Source: Veillonellaceae bacterium
GTDB lineage: Bacteria > Bacillota > Negativicutes > Veillonellales > Veillonellaceae
NCBI GenBank assembly: GCA_900766245.1
Contig: CAAFUR010000020.1
Span: 1-64,000, forward strand
Direction of reading: 5' to 3'
Length of the DNA stretch: 64,000 nt
Shown: positions 33,290-43,045 of the stretch, one piece after another
Layout of the letters: each line of letters begins with the position of its first letter
Position numbering within the stretch: the stretch's first letter is position 1
The notes under the pieces: model-generated
What the model saw: only the letters and a program-made list of their open reading frames with translations
Told to the model about the DNA's origin: nothing
Databases searched by the model: none
Translations under genes and position numbers: made by a program

Positions 33290-34642
33290 ATGAAACGAAA
33301 GTATATTGCCACTGTGTCAGCTCTTATAGTTGTCGTTGGGGGAGCTGTAACAGGGCTTGTATGGCCTACGGGAAACACTATTTATGGATTAACTATAGAT
33401 GGTCATAGTATATCTCATCAAAGTATGGATGAAGTAGACACCTATTTACAAGAGCGGAACACACAGTCACAAAGGATTCGCATAGTGGATCCTAAGGGAA
33501 AAGAAACGACCGTGAATTTAACAGATTTAGGGGTTACCATAGATAGGGTGGGAACCTTAACTGATGTAATGGATTATGGCTATGAAAGTGATGTCATGAC
33601 CTATGTCATGCACCGAGTAGATGCGTTACTTCATGGAAAAGCGATGAACATTCGATATAAAGTAGATGGACCTATGGCTGAGTCCTACTTTATGAATTAC
33701 GCTAAGGCCATGGGACAAGTAGGGGCCAATGCCACTGTTACTTTAGAAGGTAACACAGTGGTACATCAGCCTGCTAAGGTAGGACGTAAATTGGATGTGA
33801 CAGCTACCATGAAACGTTTGCAAGAACAGCTACAAGAAGGGAAGGTAGAGACCCTAGAACTTGTTATCAATGAGTCTGCACAGCCTACGATAACAGATAA
33901 AGATTTAGTGTCTATCACTTCCATATTGGGGTCCTTTACGACTTATTTTGATGGCTCTAATACAAGCCGAGCCCATAATATTCATTTAGCCTCGCAAAAA
34001 ATTCATCAAACCTTGATTCCGGCAGGGGGTATTTTCTCCTTTAATCAAGTTGTTGGAGAACGTACTCCTGAAGCGGGATACGATGATGCGCCTGTATTTA
34101 TGGGAGGACGTTTGGTGCCAGGTATTGGTGGCGGCATATGCCAAGTAAGTTCTACTTTATTTAATACTGCATTGTTATCTGGTATGGATATTGTAGAACG
34201 TGATACGCATTTTGCTCCTGTTTCCTATATACCAGTAGGCTTAGATGCTACTGTGGCGTGGGGATATATTGACTTTCAGTTTAAAAACCCTTACTCGCAT
34301 CCCATCTATGTGATCGCCGAAGAAGGTGCTGGCTATGTGACCATTACTATATTAGGAGCTAAGGAAGATGTACCACAGTCTGTAACGATTACAAAAGGTA
34401 AAGAACAAAGAATTCCTAATAAAAAGATAGAAAAAATCGATGAGGCTGTAAAAGAGGAAACTGTAGAGGAAGCAGGTCATGAAGGAGTTTCTGTAGATAC
34501 GACGAGAACCATAGTATATGGAGATGGGCGATCTTCTACGTATACCTTTAATTCTTATTATGAACCTGTAGATACGGTTATTGTCACAGGTCCTAATGTG
34601 GTAAAAAAGCATAAAGAGGATTCTAGTAAAAAGAATGGATAG
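33290..34642 (+). CDS. VanW-family cell-envelope protein
   Basis: This is an exported or membrane-anchored protein of 450 residues. One N-terminal hydrophobic segment (ATVSALIVVVGGAVTGLVW) is followed by a putative peptidoglycan-binding domain repeat (about 30-200) and a VanW domain (about 215-350) with FSFNQVVGERTPEAGY, GGGICQVSSTLFNTALL and HFAPVSYIPVGLDATV. The C-terminal tail is charged (Lys/Glu-rich). VanW occurs in some vancomycin-resistance clusters, but free-standing family members are common and their role is unknown. No van genes are nearby, so this is not evidence of resistance. Confidence 0.88.
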   Translation: MKRKYIATVSALIVVVGGAVTGLVWPTGNTIYGLTIDGHSISHQSMDEVDTYLQERNTQSQRIRIVDPKGKETTVNLTDLGVTIDRVGTLTDVMDYGYESDVMTYVMHRVDALLHGKAMNIRYKVDGPMAESYFMNYAKAMGQVGANATVTLEGNTVVHQPAKVGRKLDVTATMKRLQEQLQEGKVETLELVINESAQPTITDKDLVSITSILGSFTTYFDGSNTSRAHNIHLASQKIHQTLIPAGGIFSFNQVVGERTPEAGYDDAPVFMGGRLVPGIGGGICQVSSTLFNTALLSGMDIVERDTHFAPVSYIPVGLDATVAWGYIDFQFKNPYSHPIYVIAEEGAGYVTITILGAKEDVPQSVTITKGKEQRIPNKKIEKIDEAVKEETVEEAGHEGVSVDTTRTIVYGDGRSSTYTFNSYYEPVDTVIVTGPNVVKKHKEDSSKKNG

Positions 34643-34666
34643 TTGAATCAATAAGGGAGTAGTACG

Positions 34667-37600
34667 ATGAAATACTATCATTTAGTACGAAGAGGAGAAT
34701 CTAAAACAGATTTTTACTTTTACTTAAAAGATGGAAAATTGCATATATTTGGCTCTCCCGCTAAGGGAACATTAGATCCCGTGGTGCAACAACGCATAGA
34801 AGAGATTTGTCATGCTATTGGGTGCACCTACGAAGTGATAGATACTGGGGATTTCATGAACCAAATCATTCTCACTCGCATGCCTAATGTAAATGTAGAG
34901 CAAGTCGTTGGAGATGATTTAGGAAATACTCCTCTGGAAGACGCCGAGTATCTTTTTTTACAACAGGCCAATGAAGTAGCAGATTACGATATCTATTGGG
35001 ATATGGATGAAGAGAATCGATTCGATGAAATGGAACTCTATGTGAGTCGTGATGGCACCATAAAAACTTCGTCAGATTATGATGATTTGTATGATGCACC
35101 AGTGGTCATAGATCGTCCTAATGCTCCGACTTCAACTGTGACTAGTAATTCTTCATATCCTATGCGCAGACGGAAGCTAACTACTGAAGATGGGATGTTA
35201 TTAGGCCCTGTTTTTGATGAGGCAGACACGCATCGGACAGATGATTTCTTTGTAAGAACTGGAGAACAGGTTGTCATATCGGGACATTTTCACAGTTTAG
35301 ATATACGAGAAATTCGACCTAAGGAAGACAGCAAGGCTGTACAAAAAGCACGTGAAAAAGGTGAGGAGCCTAAAAAACGGTATATTATTACTGGTCATCT
35401 AGTGGACGAGCACAATAGCTTGGCTATTAAACGATTTACCAGCCCTTCTGAAGATGGACCAAAGCTATTAAAAATTTTAAAATCTGTTGGGAAGGTGCAA
35501 ATCAAAGGGGAAGTCATCTATGATGAGCAATTTGTACGAGACTATGTGTTAAATATGGATTCTGTGCGCCCTGTGGAGGATACGGACAATGCGAAGCGCG
35601 CAGATACTCACGAGGAAGCCAGAGTAGAACTTCACTTACATACAAAAATGTCCGAGAAAAATGCCCTAGTAGCAGTGAAAGACATTGTAAATCGTGTGAA
35701 AGATTGGGGACATCCAGCGGTAGCCATTACTGATCATGGGGTGGTACAAGCATTCCCAGAGGCACAGGTCTATTCCTTAGAAAAAGGCGTGAAGATTCTC
35801 TATGGTGTAGAGGCCTATTTAATTGAAAAAGAGGACCAATCGATACCACATCATATTATTATGTTTGCAAAAAATATGGTAGGTTTACGGAATCTGTACA
35901 AGATGATTTCTATTAGCCATTTGAATTATTTTGATGAGTACCCAAGATTGCCAAGAGCTGTCATTGAAGACCATCGTGAAGGGATTCTTATAGGAACGGC
36001 TTGTAAATCTGGAGAACTGATTCAAGCTATGGTTCACGGTGCTACCGATGAAGAATTGCAGAAAATTGCTACATTTTATGATTATTTAGAAATTCAACCT
36101 CATGATAATTACAAGAGTTTTATAAAAGAAGGCTTGTTAAAAAATGAGGAAGATTTAAAAGAGATTAATCGTCGTATCGTCGGTTTAGGGGATACCTTGC
36201 AAATGCCTGTAGTAGCTACAGGTAATGTGCATTATATGGATCCTAAAGACAAAATGTACCGTGAAATCATGCTTACCGCTAGCGGTGTGAAAGATGCAAA
36301 AGACAAAGCAGATCAGCATATGCGTACCACTGATGAAATGCTAGAGGAGTTTGCTTACTTAGGAGAAGACAATGCCTACAAAGTGGTAGTGACCAATACG
36401 AGAGCCATAGAGCAAAGTATTGATTATATTGTACCGATTCCTAATGGCACCTATTCACCAAAAATTGAAGGGGCTGATAAAGCCTTGGAAGATATGTGCT
36501 ATGCGAAAGCAAAGTCTATCTATGGAGATCCCTTGCCGAAGACGGTGCAAGATCGATTGGACTATGAACTTAAGAGTATTATCGGCAATGGTTTCGGTGT
36601 ATTGTACTACATTGCCCATAAACTAGTAAAAAAATCTTTAGATGATGGATACTTAGTAGGTTCTCGTGGTTCTGTAGGATCCTCCTTTGTAGCCACCATG
36701 GCGGATATTACGGAGGTAAATCCATTAGAGCCACATTATGTGTGTCCACAGTGCAAGTGGAGTGAGTTCTATTTGAAAGGGGAATATGCGGGGGGCTTTG
36801 ACTTGCCACGGCGCAATTGTCCTGAATGTGGTACGCCACTTATCGCGAATGGTCACGATATTCCTTTCGCTATCTTTATGGGATTCCATGGGGATAAGGT
36901 CCCAGATATTGATTTGAACTTCTCTGGCGATTACCAAGGTCGTGCCCATAAATACACGGAAGAATTGTTTGGACGAGACAATGTATTTAGAGCTGGAACT
37001 ATCGGTACTATTGCGGATAAAACAGCTATTGGCTATGCCTACAAATATGCAGATGTGAATGACTTACAAAAACGACGAGGTTTTATTGAAAAGTTATCTA
37101 CAGGCTTTACAAAAGTAAAGAATACCACAGGTCAGCATCCGGGAGGCATCATGGTTTGCCCTCGAGATATGGATGTACATCATTTCACACCAGTTCAATA
37201 TCCAGCTAATAAAAAAGAAAGTGGTATTATTACCACACACTTTGACTATCACTCTATTGAAGGTCGTATGACCAAACTAGATATACTGGGCCATGATGAT
37301 CCTACCATCATTCGTATGTTAGAAGATATGACGGGTATACCATCTACGAGTATTCCTTTTGATGACCCCGCAACATTGAGCTTATTCTCCTCAACGAAAG
37401 CATTAGGCTTGACGCCGGCTCAATTGCAAGGAGATAAAGTGGCTACCTTGGCAGTACCTGAATCAGGTACTGGATTTGTACGAGCTATGTTGGAAGATTC
37501 AAAACCACAAACCTTTTCTGACTTAGTGCGGATCTCTGGTTTCTCTCATGGTACCAATGTATGGGTAGATAATGCGCAGACCTTGATTAAAACCGGGACA

Positions 37601-38365
37601 TGTAAATTGAATGAAGCTATTTCTACCCGTGATGATATTATGAACTTTTTGCGCAACCATGGGGTGGCAGATAATGTAGCCTTTTCTGTTATGGAAAATG
37701 TGCGTAAAGGGAAAGGTATTGAAAAGCGTAATAAAGAGGGGATTGCCCAAACAGATTATGAAGACCAAATGCGAGCAGCCCAAGTGCCGGAGTGGTTTAT
37801 TGAGTCTTGTAAAAAGATTTCCTATTTATTCCCACGGGCCCATGCCGTGGCTTATGTTATGATGGCATTCCGCATTGCTTGGTACAAGATTAATTATCCA
37901 TTAGCATTCTATGCATCGTATTTTTCTATTCGGGCAAAAGCCTTTGACTTGAAAATTATGATGGGCTCCTTAGAAGAGCAACAACAGGAATTTAAACGGT
38001 TGAAAGCGTTAGCTGCGAAGTATGAAGCATCACCAAAGGAAAAAGATTTAATGTCTGCCTTAGAGGTATCCTTGGAAATGAAACAGCGAGGGTACTCATT
38101 TGCCAATGTAGAGTTATACAAATCTCAAGCAAGACGGTTTATGATTAAAGATGAAACCTCTTTATTACCGCCATTTGTAGCTGTTACTAGTTTAGGCGAA
38201 AAGGTAGCGGATGCCATCGTAGAAGAACGAGAGCAAGCAGAGTTCTTATCTATTAAAGACTTGCGGAGACGTACAAAAATGTCTCAAACCATTGCGAATC
38301 GCATGGTGGAATTAGGTTGTTTAGGCGACTTACCAGAAGATGAGCAAATGAGTTTATTTGGATGA
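34667..38365 (+). CDS. polC: PolC-type DNA polymerase III alpha subunit lacking the exonuclease domain
   Basis: This is the replicative polymerase of Gram-positive-type bacteria, 1232 residues against about 1440 in Bacillus. Order: a divergent N-terminal region, an OB domain (about 200-310), PHP with ELHLHTKMSEKNA (about 322) and ITDHGVVQAFPEAQ, the zinc-binding CPQCKWSEF...CPECGTPL, the polymerase palm with SRGSVGSSFVATMADI and VPDIDLNFSGDYQ, and a C-terminal helix-hairpin region (MSQTIANRMVELGCLGDLP). Between the PHP halves, YGVEAYLIEKEDQS runs straight into HHIIMFAKNMVGLRNLYKM, exactly where a DnaQ-like 3'-5' exonuclease of about 180 residues is normally inserted. Proofreading, if any, must therefore come from another protein. 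The start follows GGGAG. Confidence 0.93.
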   Translation: MKYYHLVRRGESKTDFYFYLKDGKLHIFGSPAKGTLDPVVQQRIEEICHAIGCTYEVIDTGDFMNQIILTRMPNVNVEQVVGDDLGNTPLEDAEYLFLQQANEVADYDIYWDMDEENRFDEMELYVSRDGTIKTSSDYDDLYDAPVVIDRPNAPTSTVTSNSSYPMRRRKLTTEDGMLLGPVFDEADTHRTDDFFVRTGEQVVISGHFHSLDIREIRPKEDSKAVQKAREKGEEPKKRYIITGHLVDEHNSLAIKRFTSPSEDGPKLLKILKSVGKVQIKGEVIYDEQFVRDYVLNMDSVRPVEDTDNAKRADTHEEARVELHLHTKMSEKNALVAVKDIVNRVKDWGHPAVAITDHGVVQAFPEAQVYSLEKGVKILYGVEAYLIEKEDQSIPHHIIMFAKNMVGLRNLYKMISISHLNYFDEYPRLPRAVIEDHREGILIGTACKSGELIQAMVHGATDEELQKIATFYDYLEIQPHDNYKSFIKEGLLKNEEDLKEINRRIVGLGDTLQMPVVATGNVHYMDPKDKMYREIMLTASGVKDAKDKADQHMRTTDEMLEEFAYLGEDNAYKVVVTNTRAIEQSIDYIVPIPNGTYSPKIEGADKALEDMCYAKAKSIYGDPLPKTVQDRLDYELKSIIGNGFGVLYYIAHKLVKKSLDDGYLVGSRGSVGSSFVATMADITEVNPLEPHYVCPQCKWSEFYLKGEYAGGFDLPRRNCPECGTPLIANGHDIPFAIFMGFHGDKVPDIDLNFSGDYQGRAHKYTEELFGRDNVFRAGTIGTIADKTAIGYAYKYADVNDLQKRRGFIEKLSTGFTKVKNTTGQHPGGIMVCPRDMDVHHFTPVQYPANKKESGIITTHFDYHSIEGRMTKLDILGHDDPTIIRMLEDMTGIPSTSIPFDDPATLSLFSSTKALGLTPAQLQGDKVATLAVPESGTGFVRAMLEDSKPQTFSDLVRISGFSHGTNVWVDNAQTLIKTGTCKLNEAISTRDDIMNFLRNHGVADNVAFSVMENVRKGKGIEKRNKEGIAQTDYEDQMRAAQVPEWFIESCKKISYLFPRAHAVAYVMMAFRIAWYKINYPLAFYASYFSIRAKAFDLKIMMGSLEEQQQEFKRLKALAAKYEASPKEKDLMSALEVSLEMKQRGYSFANVELYKSQARRFMIKDETSLLPPFVAVTSLGEKVADAIVEEREQAEFLSIKDLRRRTKMSQTIANRMVELGCLGDLPEDEQMSLFG

Positions 38366-38377
38366 TAGGAGGTATAT

Positions 38378-39931
38378 ATGTCAGAAGTTAGAGAAGCAGT
38401 ATGGATAGGCGTTGATGTGGGAACTACAGGCGTGCGTGCTATGGCATATACAGCACAAGGTAAATCTGTAGCTGTACGAGATGCTTTTTATCCATTAGAA
38501 ACACCACAATATGATCGAGCAGAGCAGAATCCTCAACAAATATATGATGCTGTAGAAGAGGTCATTGCGGGAGTTGTAAAAGATTTACAATATAAACTAG
38601 TCACTATATCCGGGATTGCTTTAAGTTCAGTGATGCATAGTTTTATTCCTCAAGATGAACATTTTGATTTATTAGGGAATATGATTACTTGGGCAGATAG
38701 CAGAAGCTCTACTATCGTGCATCGTATGGAACAAGACGAAACGTGTAAACAATTCTACTTTAGAACAGGCTGTCCGCTACATGCATCCTATCCATTGGCT
38801 AAAATCATATGGGTCAAAGAAAATCAACCTGAAATCTTTGCTCGTATGGCGCATATTGGATCTATTAAAGATTACATGTTCCGATTGATGACAGGAGAAT
38901 GGGTAACAGATAAATCAGTAGCATCTAGTTCTGGTTTATTTAATGCCTTTACAGAAACTTGGGATTCTGAGATTTTAGACCATGTAGGGATTCAAGAAGA
39001 ACAACTACCTAAGGTAGTATCTACTACGTATAGTGGTAAGTTAATAGCAGGTGTAGCAGAGCGTTTAGGTTTACCTGTGAATACACCGGTTGTCATCGGT
39101 GCTACTGATGGAGTACTGGTGAATGTTGGTATTGGCGCTGTATCTAAAGGGCAGTTAAGTGCTACTATAGGTACATCTGGGGCTATACGCATGCTTACAG
39201 AAAAGCCGCAAATGGATCCAAAAGGTCGTACTTGGTGCTATAATTTAACAGATACCATGTGGGTGGCTGGTGGAGCTATCAACAATGGCGGTATGATTTT
39301 GCGCTGGATGCGAGATCGTATCCTGCATTATCATGGCTCCCAAATGGAACAATTATCGGTGGATCCTTATGATTTAATGACCATGAAAGCAAGACATGTA
39401 CCGGCTGGATCTGGTGGCTTGTTATTAATGCCATACTTTACTGGTGAACGAGCTCCTTATTGGAACTCTGATCTGCGTGGTGCTTTCGTAGGTTTATCCT
39501 TAAATCATAGTCGCTCTTACATGATTCGCGCCACAATGGAAGGGATTTGTTATAGCTTACGGTTTGTTCTTGATGCATTACGTGAGTTTGAAGAGGTAAA
39601 AGATATCCGCATTAGTGGTTCTTTCACTAAATCTGAATTATGGGTACAAATTATGAGTGATATATTCGGTGAACATATCACCCTACCAAATAATAGTGAA
39701 GGTGCCTCCTTTGGCGCCGCTGTGTTAGGGTTTATTTCTGATGGAACTTTATCAGATATTAAGGATACAGCAGAGCTAGTACAGCCTGAATGTATTTATC
39801 ACCCTAAGGAGCAACATCAAGCCGTATATGAAGAACTTTTCTCTATTTATGAAAGTTTGTATACTCATATGAAAGACGATTTGGCACGTCTTGTTCAGTT
39901 CCAAAAGGAACATCCATTTAGTCGTTTGTAA
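38378..39931 (+). CDS. gntK: Gluconokinase, FGGY family
   Basis: This kinase phosphorylates gluconate to 6-phosphogluconate with ATP. It has 517 residues of the FGGY fold: GVDVGTTGVRAMAY phosphate-1 loop, NMITWADSRS substrate loop, IGATDGVLVNVGIG, TIGTSGAIRM phosphate-2 loop, and LLMPYFTGERAPYWNSDLRG, which is the FGGY signature region. The gluconate assignment rests on family resemblance and on the GntP-family permease 18 bp downstream. AGGAGG precedes the start. Confidence 0.9.
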   Translation: MSEVREAVWIGVDVGTTGVRAMAYTAQGKSVAVRDAFYPLETPQYDRAEQNPQQIYDAVEEVIAGVVKDLQYKLVTISGIALSSVMHSFIPQDEHFDLLGNMITWADSRSSTIVHRMEQDETCKQFYFRTGCPLHASYPLAKIIWVKENQPEIFARMAHIGSIKDYMFRLMTGEWVTDKSVASSSGLFNAFTETWDSEILDHVGIQEEQLPKVVSTTYSGKLIAGVAERLGLPVNTPVVIGATDGVLVNVGIGAVSKGQLSATIGTSGAIRMLTEKPQMDPKGRTWCYNLTDTMWVAGGAINNGGMILRWMRDRILHYHGSQMEQLSVDPYDLMTMKARHVPAGSGGLLLMPYFTGERAPYWNSDLRGAFVGLSLNHSRSYMIRATMEGICYSLRFVLDALREFEEVKDIRISGSFTKSELWVQIMSDIFGEHITLPNNSEGASFGAAVLGFISDGTLSDIKDTAELVQPECIYHPKEQHQAVYEELFSIYESLYTHMKDDLARLVQFQKEHPFSRL

Positions 39932-39949
39932 TTAGAAAGGAGACTAGAA

Positions 39950-41269
39950 ATGCCATTAGTTATTCTTGCATTAGGAATTATTTTACTATTTTTCCTAATC
40001 GTAAAAGTAAAGATGAATAGCTTTTTATCATTGCTATTGGTCTGTGTATTATTAGCCTTTGGAGAAGGATTGCCGCTTGACAAAATTTTCCCAACCATCC
40101 AAAAAGGCTTAGGAGCTACCTTAGGTGGTTTAACAATCGTAGTAGGCTTTGGCGCTATTTTAGGTAAATTGATGGCCGATAGCGGTGGAGCGCAACGTAT
40201 TGCAACTACATTGATCAACATGTTTGGTCGTAATAATGTAAGATGGGCTGTATGTTTAACTGGATTTATTGTAGGTATTGCTTTATTCTATGAAATTGGT
40301 TTCGTCTTATTGATTCCTTTGATCTTTACCATTGCTAAATCTGCGGATATTCCATTGTTAGAAGTAGGTATGCCAATGGTAGCAGCCTTATCTGTGACAC
40401 ATGGTTTCTTGCCTCCACATCCAGGTCCTACAGCAATTTCTGTATTATTTAATGCAGACATTGGATTAACGTTGGTGTATGGTATTTTAATCGGTATTCC
40501 TACAGTTATTTTGGCAGGTCCATTATTGTATAATACTGTGAAAGATATTAAAACAGATATCCCTGAAGGACTTCATAATGATAAACATTTCACAGAAGAG
40601 GAAATGCCATCCTTTGGAGTATCTATCTTTACCGCTTTAGTACCAGTTATCTTGATGGCAGCTACAGCTATCGGTAAAATGATGAATTTACCAAAAACAT
40701 CTACCATTATGGTCATTCTTAACTTCATTGGTGATCCTTCTGTAGCGTTGACAATTTCTATTATTATTGCTTTCTATACGTTTGGCTTCGCTCGTGGCAA
40801 ATCTATGAAAGATATTATGGCTACTTCTGAAAAAGCGATTTTAACAGTAGCTATGATTCTATTCGTTGTAGGAGCTGGTGGAGCACTAAAACAAGTATTG
40901 ATCGATAGCGGTGTGGGTACCTATATCGGTGAACTAGTGATGCAAGTGAATGTATCTCCATTAGTATTAGCTTGGTTAATTGCTGTGGTGATTCGTATTG
41001 CTGTTGGCTCTGCTACAGTGGCAGCTATGACAGCTGGCGGCATTGTGGCGCCGTTAATTCCATTAACAGGTGTAAGCCCTGAATTGATGGTAATTGCAGT
41101 AGGTGCTGGTTCTGTATTCTTTAGCCCACCAAATGACCCAGGATTCTGGTTATTTAAAGAGTTTTTCGGATTATCTGTCAAACAAACATTACGTTCTTGG
41201 TGTATGGTGGAAACAGTGATTGCCGTATGTGGATTAATTGGTGTAGAAATCATTAATTTATTCTTATAA
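39950..41269 (+). CDS. Gluconate permease, GntP family
   Basis: This inner-membrane proton symporter for gluconate or a similar sugar acid has 439 residues and about 12-14 helices. Family motifs include GFGAILGKLMADSGGAQRIA, FYEIGFVLLIPLIFT, THGFLPPHPGPTAI and SPPNDPGFWLFKEFFGLSVKQTL, which are strongly conserved in GntP/GntT. It is cotranscribed with the gluconokinase upstream. The paralogue (GntP, GntT, GntU) cannot be fixed by eye, so no symbol is given. Confidence 0.92.
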   Translation: MPLVILALGIILLFFLIVKVKMNSFLSLLLVCVLLAFGEGLPLDKIFPTIQKGLGATLGGLTIVVGFGAILGKLMADSGGAQRIATTLINMFGRNNVRWAVCLTGFIVGIALFYEIGFVLLIPLIFTIAKSADIPLLEVGMPMVAALSVTHGFLPPHPGPTAISVLFNADIGLTLVYGILIGIPTVILAGPLLYNTVKDIKTDIPEGLHNDKHFTEEEMPSFGVSIFTALVPVILMAATAIGKMMNLPKTSTIMVILNFIGDPSVALTISIIIAFYTFGFARGKSMKDIMATSEKAILTVAMILFVVGAGGALKQVLIDSGVGTYIGELVMQVNVSPLVLAWLIAVVIRIAVGSATVAAMTAGGIVAPLIPLTGVSPELMVIAVGAGSVFFSPPNDPGFWLFKEFFGLSVKQTLRSWCMVETVIAVCGLIGVEIINLFL

Positions 41270-41336
41270 TTGAAATCATGAGATTATAAGCACATATGTG
41301 ATAAAAAAGGGGCTGTAATAAAATAGCCCACAAATG

Positions 41337-41385
41337 AAATAGAGGAAAGTTGATTTAAAAGTATCAATTTTCCTCTATTTTTATA
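41337..41385 (+). terminator. Terminator after the gluconate genes
   Basis: AAATAGAGGAAA at 41338-41347 region pairs with TTTCCTCTATTT ending at 41380, with inner TTGAT/TATCAA pairing, and is followed by TTA. A smaller GGGCT/AGCCC hairpin at 41310-41329 precedes it. Confidence 0.82.
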
Positions 41386-41486
41386 TATGGTTTACATTAA
41401 CTGTTATAGCATGGGGATATAATGAAAAATCTGATATTTTCACATATGTAGTGTGTTGGTTTCAATAGTATGCATTGCATAATAAG

Positions 41487-41520
41487 AATACCCCAACATG
41501 ATGTAGTGTGTTGGGGTATC
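41487..41520 (-). terminator. Terminator of gltS
   Basis: ATACCCCAACA and TGTTGGGGTAT form a perfect 11-bp stem around a 10-nt loop. It sits about 40 bp past the gltS stop on the minus strand. Confidence 0.75.
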
Positions 41521-41560
41521 TTTAGAAGACAATTTTGAGTGTAATAAGTGACCACTTAGA

Positions 41561-42742
41561 TTACCAGTAGAACTGCATGATCCAATGCAAGATAGGTATA
41601 CCAAGTACATTGATCAATACAGTAGCTGTAATAGGAACTACTAAGAAAGCTTTTACAGATTTTCTGTAGCGACCACCGAGGGTAGCGATGGTTGCCACTG
41701 TGTTTGGTGTAATGCCTAAGCCGTGGCCAAGGAGGGCGGCGCCGATGACAACGCCGTCGTAATCTTTACACAGCACAGGGAATACGATGAATCGTGTAAA
41801 CAGAACAATCGCAATGACTTGTACCACAAGAATCACAAGCATTGGTCCTGTAAGCGCACGTAATGCGATGACAGGTACGCTCATGAACACAGTAGTTAAG
41901 AAGATGGTAATACTAATTTGACTAAATAAGGCAATAGCTTTAGAATTGATGAACGTTTGGCCCATGGCATCGCCACCATTACGAATAGCAATGGCCAATA
42001 ACATGGATACAATGAACGTAGGAATGTGCAAACCGAAGGTATCTAATAAGTAGTGGGAACCGCCGATGCCGATGCTGACACAGATTAGAACCAACAATAA
42101 GTTGATGATAATCCCAACCGGTGTCGGTGCTGGTGAATCTGGTGGAGGAGGTGCTGTTTCATAGCGATTGAACTTTTCGATTAAATATTGTCCCATAGGA
42201 CCGCCGATGAACACACCGATAATGGTAGTGAATGCAATGATACCATGTGCCACAGTTTCACCATTTAAGGCATTCCCTAAGTCATGACCTAAGGCGGACA
42301 CAAAGTTGTAGCTGCTTTCAAGAGATAAAGAGCCTAATAAAATAGCATAGTGTTTGTCTAATCCAAATAGACTAGCTAGTCCTAAGCCAATGCTGATTTG
42401 CATAATCACAAGCAAAGTACTCATGCCCCAGTAGCGAGGAATTGCTTTTAACGAAGATGTACAAATTTGCACGGGCGCTACTAGCCCCATAGTGGCGAAG
42501 AATGCCACCATAGCAGGAACGAGAACAGCCTTGTCCAGAGTAATGAGTATAAGACCAGAAATTTGTAGTAGAAATACAATTATTGCTACAGTTAAACCAC
42601 CAATAGCAGGCACTGGGATAGCCCAACGATGCAAGATGTTAATGTGCTTGTGCATAAAGGTTCCCAGTAAGAAGGAAAACAGTGAGAGTATGACCGTTTC
42701 TACGGCGCCAAGATGTAATTGTAGCATGTACGACGATGCCAT
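41561..42742 (-). CDS. gltS: Sodium/glutamate symporter GltS
   Basis: GltS imports glutamate with sodium across the inner membrane. The 393 residues are highly hydrophobic with about ten helices. Family motifs include PAIGGLTVAI (re-entrant loop 1), SLSLESSYNFVSALGHDLGN and GAALLGHGLGITPNTVATIA (re-entrant loop 2). A Pro-rich cytoplasmic loop, APPPPDSPAPTP, separates the two halves. GGAGG precedes the ATG. It is monocistronic, with its own promoter and terminator. Confidence 0.92.
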   Translation of the reverse strand: MASSYMLQLHLGAVETVILSLFSFLLGTFMHKHINILHRWAIPVPAIGGLTVAIIVFLLQISGLILITLDKAVLVPAMVAFFATMGLVAPVQICTSSLKAIPRYWGMSTLLVIMQISIGLGLASLFGLDKHYAILLGSLSLESSYNFVSALGHDLGNALNGETVAHGIIAFTTIIGVFIGGPMGQYLIEKFNRYETAPPPPDSPAPTPVGIIINLLLVLICVSIGIGGSHYLLDTFGLHIPTFIVSMLLAIAIRNGGDAMGQTFINSKAIALFSQISITIFLTTVFMSVPVIALRALTGPMLVILVVQVIAIVLFTRFIVFPVLCKDYDGVVIGAALLGHGLGITPNTVATIATLGGRYRKSVKAFLVVPITATVLINVLGIPILHWIMQFYW

Positions 42743-42849
42743 GAAATGCCTCCTAACTTTAGGTACAAAAGACTACGATGGTGCAGTAGTGCGCATAGGA
42801 TTTACTTGCACCAAAATCATAGTGAGATAGTCTGAAATAATACTCTCCT

Positions 42850-42878
42850 ATTATACAACTAAACATCTAATATGTAAA
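42850..42878 (-). promoter_or_regulatory. Promoter of gltS
   Basis: On the minus strand TTTACA (complement of 42873-42878) and TATAAT (complement of 42850-42855) are spaced by 17 bp. Confidence 0.78.
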
Positions 42879-42979
42879 AGCTATCCATAAGAAATGAATG
42901 TCAATACATGAACACAAAATGCTAATATAACAGATACATAGGAATATATACATACCGATATGTCTACGGAGGTATACAG

Positions 42980-43016
42980 AAAAAGCGCACTGTCCAAGAA
43001 GGATAGTGCGCTTTTA
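42980..43016 (-). terminator. Terminator of the pfl operon
   Basis: AAAAGCGCACTgTCC pairs with GGAtAGTGCGCTTTT around AAGAA. It lies 30 bp beyond the pflA stop and is symmetric enough to work in both directions. Confidence 0.88.
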
Positions 43017-43045
43017 TGAAAGATCAGGAAAGTATTGTTATGAGT

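Noticed and set aside
33290..34642. Vancomycin-resistance gene
   Set aside because: VanW-domain proteins are common housekeeping-type envelope proteins; no vanHAX or vanRS genes are present.
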